DNA of 64,000 bases from Oscillospiraceae bacterium (GTDB lineage: Bacteria > Bacillota > Clostridia > Oscillospirales > Oscillospiraceae): positions 62,001 to 126,000 of the forward strand of contig SVLK01000002.1 of the NCBI GenBank assembly GCA_015067975.1, written 5' to 3'. Position numbers and translations under genes: made by a program. Each line of letters opens with the position of its first letter. The stretch's first letter is position 1. The notes under the pieces are model-generated. The model was not told the origin of the DNA and ran no database searches. It was given only the letters and a program-made list of their open reading frames with translations. Positions 10,470-19,315 of the stretch are shown piece after piece.

Positions 10470-11341
10470 AAAAGGCGAAACACAACAGCTCCGTCCAGAT
10501 CTTGACCGCTGCAGGCAGAAGAAAGAAGAACAAAGAGCGCTTGGGCTATGCATTGCGTGTGCTGATGGGCATTTGTTTTATCAGTCCCCTGGCCATCGGC
10601 GTTTTGTTCAGCTTCGTTCCCAACGAGTTTTTGAACAGCCTGCCTACATTTGACACGATTTTGCAGAATTTTACGTTGGAGAACTACCAGCATCTGTTTT
10701 CCAGCATCCCGGTGCTGCGCTATGTCAGCAACTCGCTGACGCTGTGCCTGATCATCATCAGCGTACAGATCATCGTGTCGTGTCTGGCAGCATATGCCTT
10801 TTCCTGCTTCAACTTCCCCGGCAAGGATTTCTTCTTCAACCTGATCCTCATCGCGATGATGATCCCCGGCCAGGTAACGACCATCACCAACTACCTGACG
10901 GTGCAGGGCATGGGTCTGATCAACACCTACATCGGTCTTTGCCTGCCCTATTTTGTAGGCGGTACGGCCATCTTCATGATGCGTCAGTTCTTCCTGACCC
11001 TGCCCAAAGAACTGAAAGAGGCCTCGCTGCTGGATGGATGCGGCGATATGCGGTTCTTGTTCAGGATCGCCATGCCGCTGGCTGTACCCACCATTGCATC
11101 GCTGGGTATCTACATCTTTATCGACATCTATAACCTGTATTTCTGGCCCATGCTGGTGGCGCAGGACCCCAATATGTTTACCGTGCAGATCGGTATGTCC
11201 ATGCTGGTTTCCTCCGGCGCCGTGGAGTATGGCCGCGTGCTGGCCGGCGCTGTGATCAGTATTCTGATCCCGCTGGTGGCATTCATCATTGGCGAAGGCT
11301 ATCTGATCAAGGGTATGACGGCCGGTGCCGTCAAGGGCTGA
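10466..11341 (+). CDS. Sugar-type ABC importer permease (MalG/UgpE family)
   Basis: 291 residues, overlapping the upstream permease by 4 nt (ATGA), so the two are translationally coupled. It has six predicted membrane segments and a typical CUT1 EAA loop (KEASLLDGCGDMRFLFRIAMPLA). The C-terminus ends ITKG-like (LIKGMTAGAVKG), as in the MalG group. It forms the transmembrane channel with the 9549 permease. The cargo is inferred to be a carbohydrate or polyol phosphate from family membership only. Confidence 0.92.
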   Translation: MKKAKHNSSVQILTAAGRRKKNKERLGYALRVLMGICFISPLAIGVLFSFVPNEFLNSLPTFDTILQNFTLENYQHLFSSIPVLRYVSNSLTLCLIIISVQIIVSCLAAYAFSCFNFPGKDFFFNLILIAMMIPGQVTTITNYLTVQGMGLINTYIGLCLPYFVGGTAIFMMRQFFLTLPKELKEASLLDGCGDMRFLFRIAMPLAVPTIASLGIYIFIDIYNLYFWPMLVAQDPNMFTVQIGMSMLVSSGAVEYGRVLAGAVISILIPLVAFIIGEGYLIKGMTAGAVKG

Positions 11342-11389
11342 GCTGCCCGCAACAACACTGTGATTCCAACCAATCAGGAGGTACGATTT

Positions 11390-12763
11390 ATGTTTAAGAG
11401 AAAAAGACTGTTTGCGCTGCTGATGGCGCTGGCCATGATGCTGACGCTGCTGAGCGGCTGCGGCGGCAAGGATTCCGGCAAAAAGAACGACGAAGAGTTT
11501 GACGATTGGCCCGTCACCATCAAAGTCTGGGTCTGCAACACCGGTAACGGCTATGAGTATCTGCAGAGCACGGCCAGTGCATTCAATGCCCAGCAGGACA
11601 AGTATATCATCGACCTGAGCTATGCCGGCTCCTATCAGGACGTGCTGCTGAAGATGAGGACATCCACCGAGGGCAGCCGTCCCGACATCTTCCATGCCGA
11701 TACGGAGAGCATGTATGCCATTTTGGAACAGAGCGATATCTATGTGCCTATCCAGCAGTATGTGGATGCCGACAACTATGATATGTCCACCATGATGGAC
11801 AATCTGGAAGTGACCTACACCCAGAACGGCGAATGGCAGTGCATGCCTCTGGGCAATACGGTGACCGGTTTCTTCTACAATGCCGACGCACTGGCCAAGT
11901 GCGGCATTGATCCCCGCACCGACCTGAATAGTTATGAGGACATTCTGGCAGCTTGCCGCAAGCTGAAGGCCAACGGCTATTCCACCCCCTTCTATCTGCA
12001 TACCAGCTCTGCGTTCTATACCTTCCCCATGACGGCACAGGGCATCCAGTACGTGGATAACAACAACGGCAAGGACGGCACTCCCACCCGTACGCTGATC
12101 GGCGATGTGGGCAGCGCTGCCAATCAGGCCACCGTTTCTTTCTTCAATACCATTATGACCATGGCGGATGAAGGCCTGATGATGCCCTTCGGCACCACTG
12201 TGTCCGATGCACGCGCTGCCTTCACCAACGGCGAGATGGTGTTCTTCACCGAGTTTATCTCCTCGTTCAATACCATTAACACTGCGGTAGGCGGCGCTTT
12301 TGAGATGGGCTTCCACGAGAGTCCCACCATTGAGGCTGGCACCACCAACCACGGTCAGTGCACCGGCGGCGGCAGCCTGTTCCTGGCCAACAACGGCGAC
12401 AAGATCAAGGAGCAGGGCGCATGGGAGTTTATGAAGTTCCTGATGCAGGATGAGCATACTGCCGGCTTCGCCGAAGCTTCCGGCTATCTGCCCACCACGA
12501 CCACCGGTTATGAAACCGCACAATACCAGAACTTTGTGTCCACCACCTTCCCCACGGCCAAGTACTCTCTGGAAGCCCAGCAGGCTACCGATGAGACCTG
12601 CTATAACGCCTGGCTGCCCATGTTCAGTGACTTCCATGCCCTGTGCCGCGAGTTCTACACCAAGGCATACAACCGCAGTGCCTCCGCGGAAGATCTGACG
12701 CAGAGCTTTGCCAAAGCGTTCAACGAGGTAATTGAACTGTACCTGATGAGCACCGGTAAGTAA
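11390..12763 (+). CDS. ABC importer substrate-binding lipoprotein (family 1)
   Basis: 457 residues from ATG 11390, preceded by AGGAGG at 11376-11381; an upstream in-frame GTG at 11360 has no ribosome site. A signal peptide with lipobox LLSGC anchors it to the outer face of the membrane. The mature part has the family-1 (sugar) solute-binding fold: an N-terminal lobe with VTIKVWVCNTG, a linker, and C-terminal helices with the usual WEFMKFLMQDE segment. It captures the substrate for the two permeases encoded just upstream. Its placement between MBL lipoprotein genes supports a link between extracellular hydrolysis and uptake. Confidence 0.92.
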   Translation: MFKRKRLFALLMALAMMLTLLSGCGGKDSGKKNDEEFDDWPVTIKVWVCNTGNGYEYLQSTASAFNAQQDKYIIDLSYAGSYQDVLLKMRTSTEGSRPDIFHADTESMYAILEQSDIYVPIQQYVDADNYDMSTMMDNLEVTYTQNGEWQCMPLGNTVTGFFYNADALAKCGIDPRTDLNSYEDILAACRKLKANGYSTPFYLHTSSAFYTFPMTAQGIQYVDNNNGKDGTPTRTLIGDVGSAANQATVSFFNTIMTMADEGLMMPFGTTVSDARAAFTNGEMVFFTEFISSFNTINTAVGGAFEMGFHESPTIEAGTTNHGQCTGGGSLFLANNGDKIKEQGAWEFMKFLMQDEHTAGFAEASGYLPTTTTGYETAQYQNFVSTTFPTAKYSLEAQQATDETCYNAWLPMFSDFHALCREFYTKAYNRSASAEDLTQSFAKAFNEVIELYLMSTGK

Positions 12764-12776
12764 TGGGAGAATCGCC

Positions 12777-13742
12777 ATGAAAATGAAACAATGGCTCGCG
12801 CTGTTTCTGGCGCTGCTTCTGTCGCTGGCGGTTCTGGTGGGCTGCGGCGACACCTCCAAAGATGACGGACCGGATGACGGATCGCAGACGGACACCGATG
12901 ATACCGGACGCAACCATACGCCACCGGAGAATACGAAGGGCAACCTGATCTTTACCTTCTTCGGCAATCTGGAACTGCCCTCTGCCAGCAATCCCCAGTG
13001 GGGCGATTGCACGCTGGTCACGCTGCCCGATGGCGGCCGCGTGCTGGTGGATGCCTGTGAGGGCGGCTATGAGACGTATATCGTGCAGCAGCTGAGGGAT
13101 GAGGGCATTACCTCCATCGACGCGGCCATCATCTCTCACTACCATACGGATCATTACGGCGGACTGATGACCTTCATAGATACATTCGGGATCAAGACCG
13201 TGTATATCAACGGCATTGAGCTGGATGCCGGTCTGGCATGGAATACCAATGCCGGTGATCTGGACGGCTATATTAAGCGTCTGGAAAATAAGGGTGTCAC
13301 GGTGATTCCCGTGCTGGCCGGCGATCAGGCGGTCTTCGGCGATGTAACGGTGGACTTCCTGTATCCGGCGGCCAATACGGCAGCAGATACCACCAACGAC
13401 TCCTCTCTGGTGTTCACCTTCCACTGGAAGGGCCAGAAGGCACTGTTTACCAGCGACCTGTATTACGCAGGTGAGGATGTCTGCCTGAAGGAAGTGGATC
13501 ACAGTTTGCTCAAGTGCGATTTGATGAAGATCATGCACCACGGCGGCAACACCTCCGGCGGCGCAGAATTCATTGAAGCGGCCAGCCCCAAGGTGGCTGT
13601 GGCCATGGGCAACCATGTGATGACCGATATCGGTAAGTACCGCTATACCAAGCTTGGCTGCGAAGTCTACCAGACCTGGGAGACCGGCGATGTGCACGTC
13701 ATGATGGACGGCAGCGGCCTGACTGTCTGGACGCAGCAGTAA
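12777..13742 (+). CDS. MBL-fold lipoprotein, short form
   Basis: 321 residues with a lipobox LVGC. After a short Asp-rich linker it is a stand-alone ComEC/Rec2-like MBL domain, without the N-terminal and middle modules of the two larger paralogues. Motifs: H121-Y-H123-T-D125-H126, a Ser/Asn-rich NDSSLVF segment, a TSDL segment in place of the usual TGD, and HHGG near residue 259. Such stand-alone domains occur in secreted phosphodiesterases and in DNA-uptake proteins, but no ComEC membrane segments are present here. It follows the binding-protein gene by 13 nt, so it is the fourth MBL domain in 13 kb of the same locus. Confidence 0.9.
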   Translation: MKMKQWLALFLALLLSLAVLVGCGDTSKDDGPDDGSQTDTDDTGRNHTPPENTKGNLIFTFFGNLELPSASNPQWGDCTLVTLPDGGRVLVDACEGGYETYIVQQLRDEGITSIDAAIISHYHTDHYGGLMTFIDTFGIKTVYINGIELDAGLAWNTNAGDLDGYIKRLENKGVTVIPVLAGDQAVFGDVTVDFLYPAANTAADTTNDSSLVFTFHWKGQKALFTSDLYYAGEDVCLKEVDHSLLKCDLMKIMHHGGNTSGGAEFIEAASPKVAVAMGNHVMTDIGKYRYTKLGCEVYQTWETGDVHVMMDGSGLTVWTQQ

Positions 13743-13760
13743 CAGAACCGGAGAAAAACA

Positions 13761-15263
13761 ATGCAGCAATATGTTTTAGGACTGGATGTAGGAACCACGG
13801 CCATCAAAGGTGTGTTGCTGGATGAAAGGCGCCGCGTGCTGGCCAGTGTCAGCCGTGAGCACCGGCAGTATTTTCCGCAGCCCGGCTGGGTGGAGCAGGA
13901 TCCGGAAGAACTGTTGGAATCCTGTCTGCATCTAACCTCTGCACTGATGGAGCAATGCGGCCTGCGCAGCGGCGAGATACGCGCTTTAGGCCTGGATCAT
14001 CAGGGAGAAACCTGTCTTATTTGGGATAAGAAAACGGGTGTGCCGGTGTATCCTGCCATTACATGGCAGGATCGCCGCATGGCCGCCCGATCCGATGCCT
14101 ATGCCCTTGCACACGGTGAGGAGATCCGGAACATCACCGGCCTGCGGCCCGACTCCTACTACAGCGCGTGGAAGATCCGCTGGATCCTTGACCATGTGAA
14201 AGACGGCCAGCGGCGTGCGGAGAACGGAGAGCTGCTGGCAGGAACGCTGAACACATGGCTGATCTGGAAACTGACCGGCGGTGCATCTTTCGTCACCGAT
14301 GAGGGAAGTGCCGGCTGCACGATGCTGACTGACCCGCGTGTGGTGGGGTGGAATCCGTGGCTTTTGCAGCAGATGGAGATCCCTGCCTGCCTGCTGCCTG
14401 TCATTTGTCCTGCCGATGCTTCGCTGGGCTGGACGGATGAGAAGATTTATCCGGCGGGCCGCGTGGAGATCCGCGGATCGTTGACGGACTGCGCTGCCGG
14501 CATCATCGCCACCGGCGTGCCGGTGCAGGGCGGTTTTGTAACCACCTACGGTACCGGAAACTTCATGCACCTGACCACCGGTGAGCGCTATGTGCCGCCG
14601 CAGCAGGGGTTGACAGCGTCGTGCTGCTACGCCACCTCTTTTGGCCGTGTCTGTCAGCTGAACGGTATCAACTATACAGCCGGCTCTGCGCTGCAGTGGC
14701 TGCGCGACGGATTGGGATTGTTCTCCCATGTGTCGGAAATTGAGCCGCTGGCCACCTCGGTGAAAGACTGCGCCGGTGTGTCCTTTGTGCCGGCGCTCAA
14801 CGGATTGGCCACACCGTTCTGGGATCAAAGTGCCCGGGGTGCCTTTCTGGGCATGACGGCAGGCACGACCCGAGCGCATCTCGTGCGCGCTGTGCTGGAA
14901 AGCTCGGCGCTGCAGGTGGGCAATTGCGCCGCCATGATGGAACAGGTCAGTGGGGTAAAAGCATCCCATATGATCGCCATGGGCGGCATGACAAAAAATG
15001 CGTTTTTGATGCAGCTGCAGGCAGATTTGCTGGGGATGCCGGTGCATCTGCCGCGGGAGACGGAACCGGCATACGGCGCAGCGTGTTTTGCGCTGGCGGG
15101 GTGCATGGGAACAGATCCTGCCCTTGCCGGAAACGCAAACGAAACGGTGCGCGTGTATGAGCCGCACATGAGCCAACAGGAAAGAGACGAAAAAATCGGG
15201 TACTGGCGCTATGCAACGGAACGCTGTCTGCACTGGCATCCGGATAAGAATGATGGAGAATAA
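13761..15263 (+). CDS. FGGY-family carbohydrate kinase, glycerol-kinase-like
   Basis: 500 residues, the full length of the family. It contains the N-terminal phosphate-binding motif GLDVGTTAIKG and the FGGY signature region near the C-terminus (GGMTKNAFLMQLQADLLGMP). Whole stretches read like GlpK: KIRWILDHV, LNTWLIWKLTGG, TYGTGNFMHLTTG, ALQWLRDGLG. Compared with GlpK, the glycerol-contact Glu, Tyr and Asp appear retained (HQGETC, SYYSAWK, LTDCAAG), but the Arg of the QRE motif is replaced by Gly. It probably phosphorylates a polyol or ketose brought in by the upstream importer; glycerol itself is possible but not proven. Xylulokinase is the main alternative. Confidence 0.88.
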   Translation: MQQYVLGLDVGTTAIKGVLLDERRRVLASVSREHRQYFPQPGWVEQDPEELLESCLHLTSALMEQCGLRSGEIRALGLDHQGETCLIWDKKTGVPVYPAITWQDRRMAARSDAYALAHGEEIRNITGLRPDSYYSAWKIRWILDHVKDGQRRAENGELLAGTLNTWLIWKLTGGASFVTDEGSAGCTMLTDPRVVGWNPWLLQQMEIPACLLPVICPADASLGWTDEKIYPAGRVEIRGSLTDCAAGIIATGVPVQGGFVTTYGTGNFMHLTTGERYVPPQQGLTASCCYATSFGRVCQLNGINYTAGSALQWLRDGLGLFSHVSEIEPLATSVKDCAGVSFVPALNGLATPFWDQSARGAFLGMTAGTTRAHLVRAVLESSALQVGNCAAMMEQVSGVKASHMIAMGGMTKNAFLMQLQADLLGMPVHLPRETEPAYGAACFALAGCMGTDPALAGNANETVRVYEPHMSQQERDEKIGYWRYATERCLHWHPDKNDGE

Positions 15264-15277
15264 GGAGTAGAACAGAT

Positions 15278-16297
15278 ATGAGCGGATATAAGTTCAGATA
15301 TCTTTCTCAGGAGGATATCCTTTCTTTGAACATTCCCTATGAGGATGTGATCGATGCCGTAGAGCAGGTCATGAGCGAGTTTGGCAAGGGCAACTGCCAG
15401 CTGCCCGTCAAGGTCCATGTCAATTCCCGACCCGGCACCTATATCAATGCCATGCCTGCCTATGTGGGCGGCGAAAATGAAGCACAAGGCATGAAGTGGG
15501 TGGCCGGTTATCCCGAGAACCGCGCCAAGGGCCTGCCTGTGACCTGGGGTTTGATGGTGATGAATGACTGTGAGACCGGCGCTGTCACCGCGGTGATGGA
15601 TGCCCGCTGGATCACGGCGATCCGTACCGCAGCGGTGGCAGCCGTTACTGCCAAGTACTGCAAGGTGAAAAACACCCGCGCCATGACCATCATCGGTGCC
15701 GGAGAGCAGGGCAAATGGAATGCCCGGCTGATGAAGCTGGTGGTGCCCGAACTGGAGAAGATCTATGTTGGTGACCTGTATCCCGCCGCAGTGGAGGCTT
15801 ATCTGAAGAAGATGCAGCCCCTGATGCCTGATGTGGAGTTCGTGCCCATCTATACGGAGGAAGAGCGTCAGGCTGCCATTGACGATTCCCAGATCCTGCT
15901 GACGGCCACCCAGCGCGGTGATAAGCCCATCATTTACAGCGAGATGCTGCACAAGGGTATGCTGGGTATTCCGCTGGAGTCCACCGCATGGGAAGGCCGG
16001 ACCTACACCCGTTTTGCCGACCGCTTTGTATGCGATGACCGCAATCTGGTGGCCAACTATCTGGCAGACGGCAAGTATACCGACGGTCTGCCCCCTGTGG
16101 AAGACCAACTGATTCTGGGCGACATCATCAACGGGGCTGCCATTGGCCGCGCCAATGAGGAAGAGTTTGTCATCACCTCCAGCCACGGCATTGCCCTGAG
16201 CGATGTGGCTGTGGGCAAGATGATTCTGGACAAGGCGGAGGCACAGGGCGTAGGCACCATGCTGACGCTGATGGAAGAAAACGACATTCTGCGCTGA
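15278..16297 (+). CDS. Ornithine cyclodeaminase / mu-crystallin family enzyme
   Basis: 339 residues, the usual family size. A Rossmann motif GAGEQGKWNARLM lies near residue 145, preceded by the family hallmark DARWITAIRTAAVAAV. The family uses NAD(P) to form or reduce cyclic or open imines (ornithine to proline, ketimine reductases, alanine dehydrogenase, SbnB-type opine enzymes), so the precise substrate cannot be read from sequence. It sits 14 nt after the kinase gene and 16 nt before the phosphatase gene, clearly in the same operon. A second imine-chemistry enzyme, of the opine dehydrogenase family, lies at 19316. Confidence 0.9.
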   Translation: MSGYKFRYLSQEDILSLNIPYEDVIDAVEQVMSEFGKGNCQLPVKVHVNSRPGTYINAMPAYVGGENEAQGMKWVAGYPENRAKGLPVTWGLMVMNDCETGAVTAVMDARWITAIRTAAVAAVTAKYCKVKNTRAMTIIGAGEQGKWNARLMKLVVPELEKIYVGDLYPAAVEAYLKKMQPLMPDVEFVPIYTEEERQAAIDDSQILLTATQRGDKPIIYSEMLHKGMLGIPLESTAWEGRTYTRFADRFVCDDRNLVANYLADGKYTDGLPPVEDQLILGDIINGAAIGRANEEEFVITSSHGIALSDVAVGKMILDKAEAQGVGTMLTLMEENDILR

Positions 16298-16313
16298 ACG
16301 GGGAGGGATATCC

Positions 16314-17630
16314 GTGCAAGAAAAAACAGTCGTTCTGTCCATGGACGCGCTGGTGGGCGAGGACATCGACTATTTGCGGAATAAACCCCATTTTTCGCGT
16401 TTGTTTGAGCGCTGTGCCGCGGTGCAGCGTGTGTGCACCATCTACCCCAGCATCACCTATCCGGCCCATGTGAGCATTCTCACCGGCTGCCGTCCCGGCC
16501 GCCACGGGGTGATCACCAACGGCGAGCTGAAGACCACCGGCGGTGCCACACGCTGGCATCTGTGCAGTGAGCTGGTGCAAGTGGAGGACCTGTTTGCTGC
16601 CGCCAAGCGCAGCGGCTGCACCACCGCATCGGTGTATTGGCCGGTAACGGGCAATCACCCCCATGTGGATTACCTGCTCAACGAATACTTTTTCCCCGAT
16701 CCGGCGGAAGGTGTGGAGGAGGGGTTTGCCCGACAGGGCGCCAATGCCGCCACGCTGGAAGTGGTGCGGGAGAATATGCACCGCTATCCCACAGAGTACC
16801 GCAACCGCGTGGGAAAACTGCAGTGCAAGCATACCTTTGATGATTTCATCAATGGCTGCACCTGCAGCCTGATCCGCCGTTATCAGCCGGATCTGCTGCT
16901 GGTCCACAACTGCTTTGTGGATACACTGCGCCACCGTCACGGCACCTTCTGTCCGGAGGTCTGTGAGGGATTGGACCAGATGGATCTGTGGTTGGGCGAA
17001 TTGCTGCAGGCGATGGAAGAGGCTGGCACGTTGGAGCAGACCAATTTCATCCTGCTGTCCGACCACGGACAGATGGATTTTGCCCGTCGGGTGAAAATGA
17101 ATCTCATTTTGCGTCAGGGTGGCTTTGTGGATGTAGACAAAAACGGCACTGTTACGGATTGGCGCGCCTTCTCCCAATCCAACGGTATGTCGGCCACTAT
17201 TTTCCTGAAAGATCCTGATGACCGGCAGACGTATGACCGACTGCAGGCATATTTGCAGCACTTGGCATCCCAGGGTGTGTGGGGCTTTGACCGGGTCTAT
17301 ACCGAGCCGGAAGCAAAGGCGCGCTATGGCATGAGCGGTGATTTCGCCTTCATGGTGGAGACGGACGGTTATACTGCGTTCGGTGACGGATGGGCGGAGC
17401 CCATCGTTGTGCCGATGGATCTGTCCAATTACCGCCGTGCTCAGGCGACCCACGGTTATGAGCCGGAAAAAGGCCCCCAGCCTGTCTTTGTCGCAACAGG
17501 TCCGGCCTTTAAAGAGGGTGCTGTGCTGCCGCAGGCCAGTGTGCTGGATGAGGCACCGACTGTTGCGCATATCTTGGGCGCGCAGATGCCCTTGGCGGAA
17601 GGCCGGATACTGCACGAATTGCTGCGCTAA
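16314..17630 (+). CDS. Alkaline-phosphatase-superfamily phosphodiesterase (NPP type)
   Basis: 438 residues from GTG 16314 (GGGAGG just upstream). No signal peptide is seen, so it is probably cytoplasmic. Metal and nucleophile motifs of the nucleotide pyrophosphatase/phosphodiesterase branch are visible: an Asp in VLSMDALVG, the Thr nucleophile context YPSITYPAHVSILTG, a D-x3-H pair (VDTLRHRHG), the SDHGQMD metal site and a final THG. Such enzymes cleave phosphodiester or phosphonate bonds, and some act on sugar or polyol phosphates. Last gene of the plus-strand run. The hairpin just downstream carries its U-run on the opposite strand. Confidence 0.88.
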   Translation: MQEKTVVLSMDALVGEDIDYLRNKPHFSRLFERCAAVQRVCTIYPSITYPAHVSILTGCRPGRHGVITNGELKTTGGATRWHLCSELVQVEDLFAAAKRSGCTTASVYWPVTGNHPHVDYLLNEYFFPDPAEGVEEGFARQGANAATLEVVRENMHRYPTEYRNRVGKLQCKHTFDDFINGCTCSLIRRYQPDLLLVHNCFVDTLRHRHGTFCPEVCEGLDQMDLWLGELLQAMEEAGTLEQTNFILLSDHGQMDFARRVKMNLILRQGGFVDVDKNGTVTDWRAFSQSNGMSATIFLKDPDDRQTYDRLQAYLQHLASQGVWGFDRVYTEPEAKARYGMSGDFAFMVETDGYTAFGDGWAEPIVVPMDLSNYRRAQATHGYEPEKGPQPVFVATGPAFKEGAVLPQASVLDEAPTVAHILGAQMPLAEGRILHELLR

Positions 17631-17670
17631 AAAAGAAAAAAGCAGCTGCAGACCTTTGTCTGCAGCTGCT
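17630..17670 (-). terminator. Rho-independent terminator for the DeoR-type gene
   Basis: A 13-bp stem (AGCAGCTGCAGAC / GTCTGCAGCTGCT, loop CTTT) at 17641-17670. The A-rich run 17630-17640 becomes a U-run in the minus-strand transcript. It lies 11 nt past the regulator's stop codon. Confidence 0.85.
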
Positions 17671-17681
17671 AAAGCGAATGT

Positions 17682-18485
17682 TTATTGCGGAGAGAGCGAT
17701 GAAGCAGCCTCCAACGGAGAGACAATGACGCGAATCCCTGCTGCACGCATGGCTTCAATGGCCTGCGGCGGAGTGAGAGAATCGGTTACCAGTGTGTGGA
17801 TCCGGGACACGCTGCAAGCAAGGCAGTTGCCGGATACCCCGATTTTTGAATGATCCACGGGAACGATGACAGCATCTGCTTTTTCCAGAATGCTCTTTTT
17901 CAACACAGATAATTCCAAAGACAGTTCCATGCTTCCTTTGTCGGGGATGAAGCCGTCGCAGGAAATCACAGCACAATCTATATGGTAGAAATAAGAGAGG
18001 AACTCTGTAGCGAAGAACCCGGAAGAAGCCAGAATGTCGGTTTTGATGAGTCCGCCAATGAAATAGACCAACAGATCGCTGCACATACCCAATTCTTGCG
18101 CAATGCGCACGGAATTGGTAAGAATTGTCAGGTTTTTGCGTTCTTTCAGGAATGAGGCCACCTCGAAGGTGGATGTGCCGGAATCAAGAAAAACGGTGCA
18201 GCCGTCGCGGATCAGTTTGGCCGTTTCCGCGGCAATGCATTTTTTCGCCAGCTCGTTTTTGTCAATGCGAATATCCCATTTCTCGATAGAATCGGGAAGG
18301 TGAGAGCTTTCGACCACCCGTGCACCGCCGTAAATCTTGCGGATGAACCCCTCTTTTTCCAGGATATTCAAATCGCGACGCACGGTTTCGATCGAAACAT
18401 TGAATATTTCGCATAGCTCGGTATTCAAGATCTGCTTTCTGCTCAAAAACAGTTTTTTCACTTCCAGAATCCGCTGCCCCTTCAA
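17682..18485 (-). CDS. DeoR/GlpR-family transcriptional regulator
   Basis: An N-terminal DeoR-type helix-turn-helix (RILEVKKLF...TELCEIFNVSIETVRRDLNILEKEGF) is followed by IYGGARVV and a DeoRC sensor domain with D-S-G-T-S-T, which binds phosphorylated sugars in this family. The frame is open to an ATG at 18542, but that codon overlaps the -10 box (18541-18546), so it cannot be on the transcript. I place the start at TTG 18485, with GAGG 9 nt upstream, giving 267 residues; GTG 18500 is the alternative. Convergent with the operon ending at 17630 and divergent from the phosphatase/opine dehydrogenase pair. A GlpR-like local regulator responding to the kinase product is the likely role. Confidence 0.85.
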   Translation of the reverse strand: MKGQRILEVKKLFLSRKQILNTELCEIFNVSIETVRRDLNILEKEGFIRKIYGGARVVESSHLPDSIEKWDIRIDKNELAKKCIAAETAKLIRDGCTVFLDSGTSTFEVASFLKERKNLTILTNSVRIAQELGMCSDLLVYFIGGLIKTDILASSGFFATEFLSYFYHIDCAVISCDGFIPDKGSMELSLELSVLKKSILEKADAVIVPVDHSKIGVSGNCLACSVSRIHTLVTDSLTPPQAIEAMRAAGIRVIVSPLEAASSLSPQ

Positions 18486-18523
18486 TGTAAGTCGCCTCAC
18501 TTTACCAGCATTATGCCAAAGTT

Positions 18524-18538
18524 TGTCAATAATTGACA
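18524..18538. promoter_or_regulatory. Probable operator of the DeoR-type regulator
   Basis: Perfect palindrome TGTCAAT-A-ATTGACA placed over the expected transcription start of the minus-strand promoter. This is a typical autorepression position. A related half-site (TTGTCAA) lies at 18558-18564. Confidence 0.6.
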
Positions 18539-18540
18539 TC

Positions 18541-18569
18541 ATTATAGCAAGAACGATTTGTCAAGTCAA
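18541..18569 (-). promoter_or_regulatory. Sigma-A promoter of the DeoR-type gene
   Basis: -35 TTGACT (18564-18569), 17-bp spacer, -10 TATAAT (18541-18546), read on the minus strand. It fixes the start of the regulator downstream of 18540. Confidence 0.75.
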
Positions 18570-18595
18570 CAATATATAGTCAAGAAGTGCAAACC

Positions 18596-18622
18596 TTGAA
18601 AAACTTTTCTTATAAATATAAA
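18596..18622 (+). promoter_or_regulatory. Possible promoter for the phosphatase/opine dehydrogenase pair
   Basis: TTGAAA (18596-18601), 15-bp spacer, TATAAA (18617-18622) in an AT-rich tract. The short spacer makes this tentative, but some promoter is needed here because the pair is divergent from the regulator. Confidence 0.35.
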
Positions 18623-18680
18623 AAATTACACAGGTTATCGGATCGGAATTTGAACCGAAACGATCAGGAAGGAGAGACTT

Positions 18681-19268
18681 GTGAAAGTATATGTGATTCG
18701 CCATGGTCAAAGCGAGGGAAACCGTCTGCAGCTGCATTGTGGATGGTCAGACACACCGCTGTCTGAACTGGGACACCACCAGGCCCGAAGTGCCAATCAT
18801 TATTTGAAGGCTGTCCTTTTTGATCGCGTCTATTGCAGCGATTTACCTCGTGCCAGACAAACGGCACAGGACGCATTGCCCGGATGCCGGCCGGTTTACA
18901 GCGAAAAGATTCGAGAAATCGGTGTAGGAACCCTGGCGGGCCGTCCTATGTGCGAATGTGCAGCGGAATACGGTGCCGTGTATGAAGAAAGTGTTCGCAA
19001 TCAGGATTTTTCTGTATTCGGCGGCGAAACGCAAGAGCAGATGCGGCAGCGTGTGCGTGAGTTCATCAAGGAACTGGAGCAGCTGCAAGGAGTGGATTGC
19101 GTGGCGGTTTTTGGCCATGAAGGCACGGTGCACCAGATGCTCAGCTATGCGCTCAACTACGATGTTCTTCTGGAAAATGTGCAGATCGACAACGCTTCGG
19201 CTACCGTGTTTTCCTATGAAAACGGCTGCTGGAAACTGTTGAAGTGGAACTATACCGGACAGCTTTGA
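18681..19268 (+). CDS. Histidine phosphatase family protein
   Basis: 195 residues from GTG 18681, preceded by AAGGAG. RHGQ at residues 7-10 holds the catalytic His; the second catalytic His is in VFGHEGTVHQM. Length and layout match the phosphoglycerate-mutase-like/CobC branch, which removes phosphate from small metabolites. It starts the short operon with the opine-dehydrogenase-family gene, divergent from the DeoR-type regulator, and so probably belongs to the same regulon. The substrate is unknown. Confidence 0.9.
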   Translation: MKVYVIRHGQSEGNRLQLHCGWSDTPLSELGHHQARSANHYLKAVLFDRVYCSDLPRARQTAQDALPGCRPVYSEKIREIGVGTLAGRPMCECAAEYGAVYEESVRNQDFSVFGGETQEQMRQRVREFIKELEQLQGVDCVAVFGHEGTVHQMLSYALNYDVLLENVQIDNASATVFSYENGCWKLLKWNYTGQL

Positions 19269-19315
19269 GGGCTGACCGGCAATAAAAACAACCGTAAATA
19301 ATGGGAGGAAAAAAG

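Noticed and set aside
6193-13021. Other long minus-strand frames (6193-8814, 10463-13021)
   Set aside because: Same reason: antisense to lipoprotein and ABC genes, with no start context.
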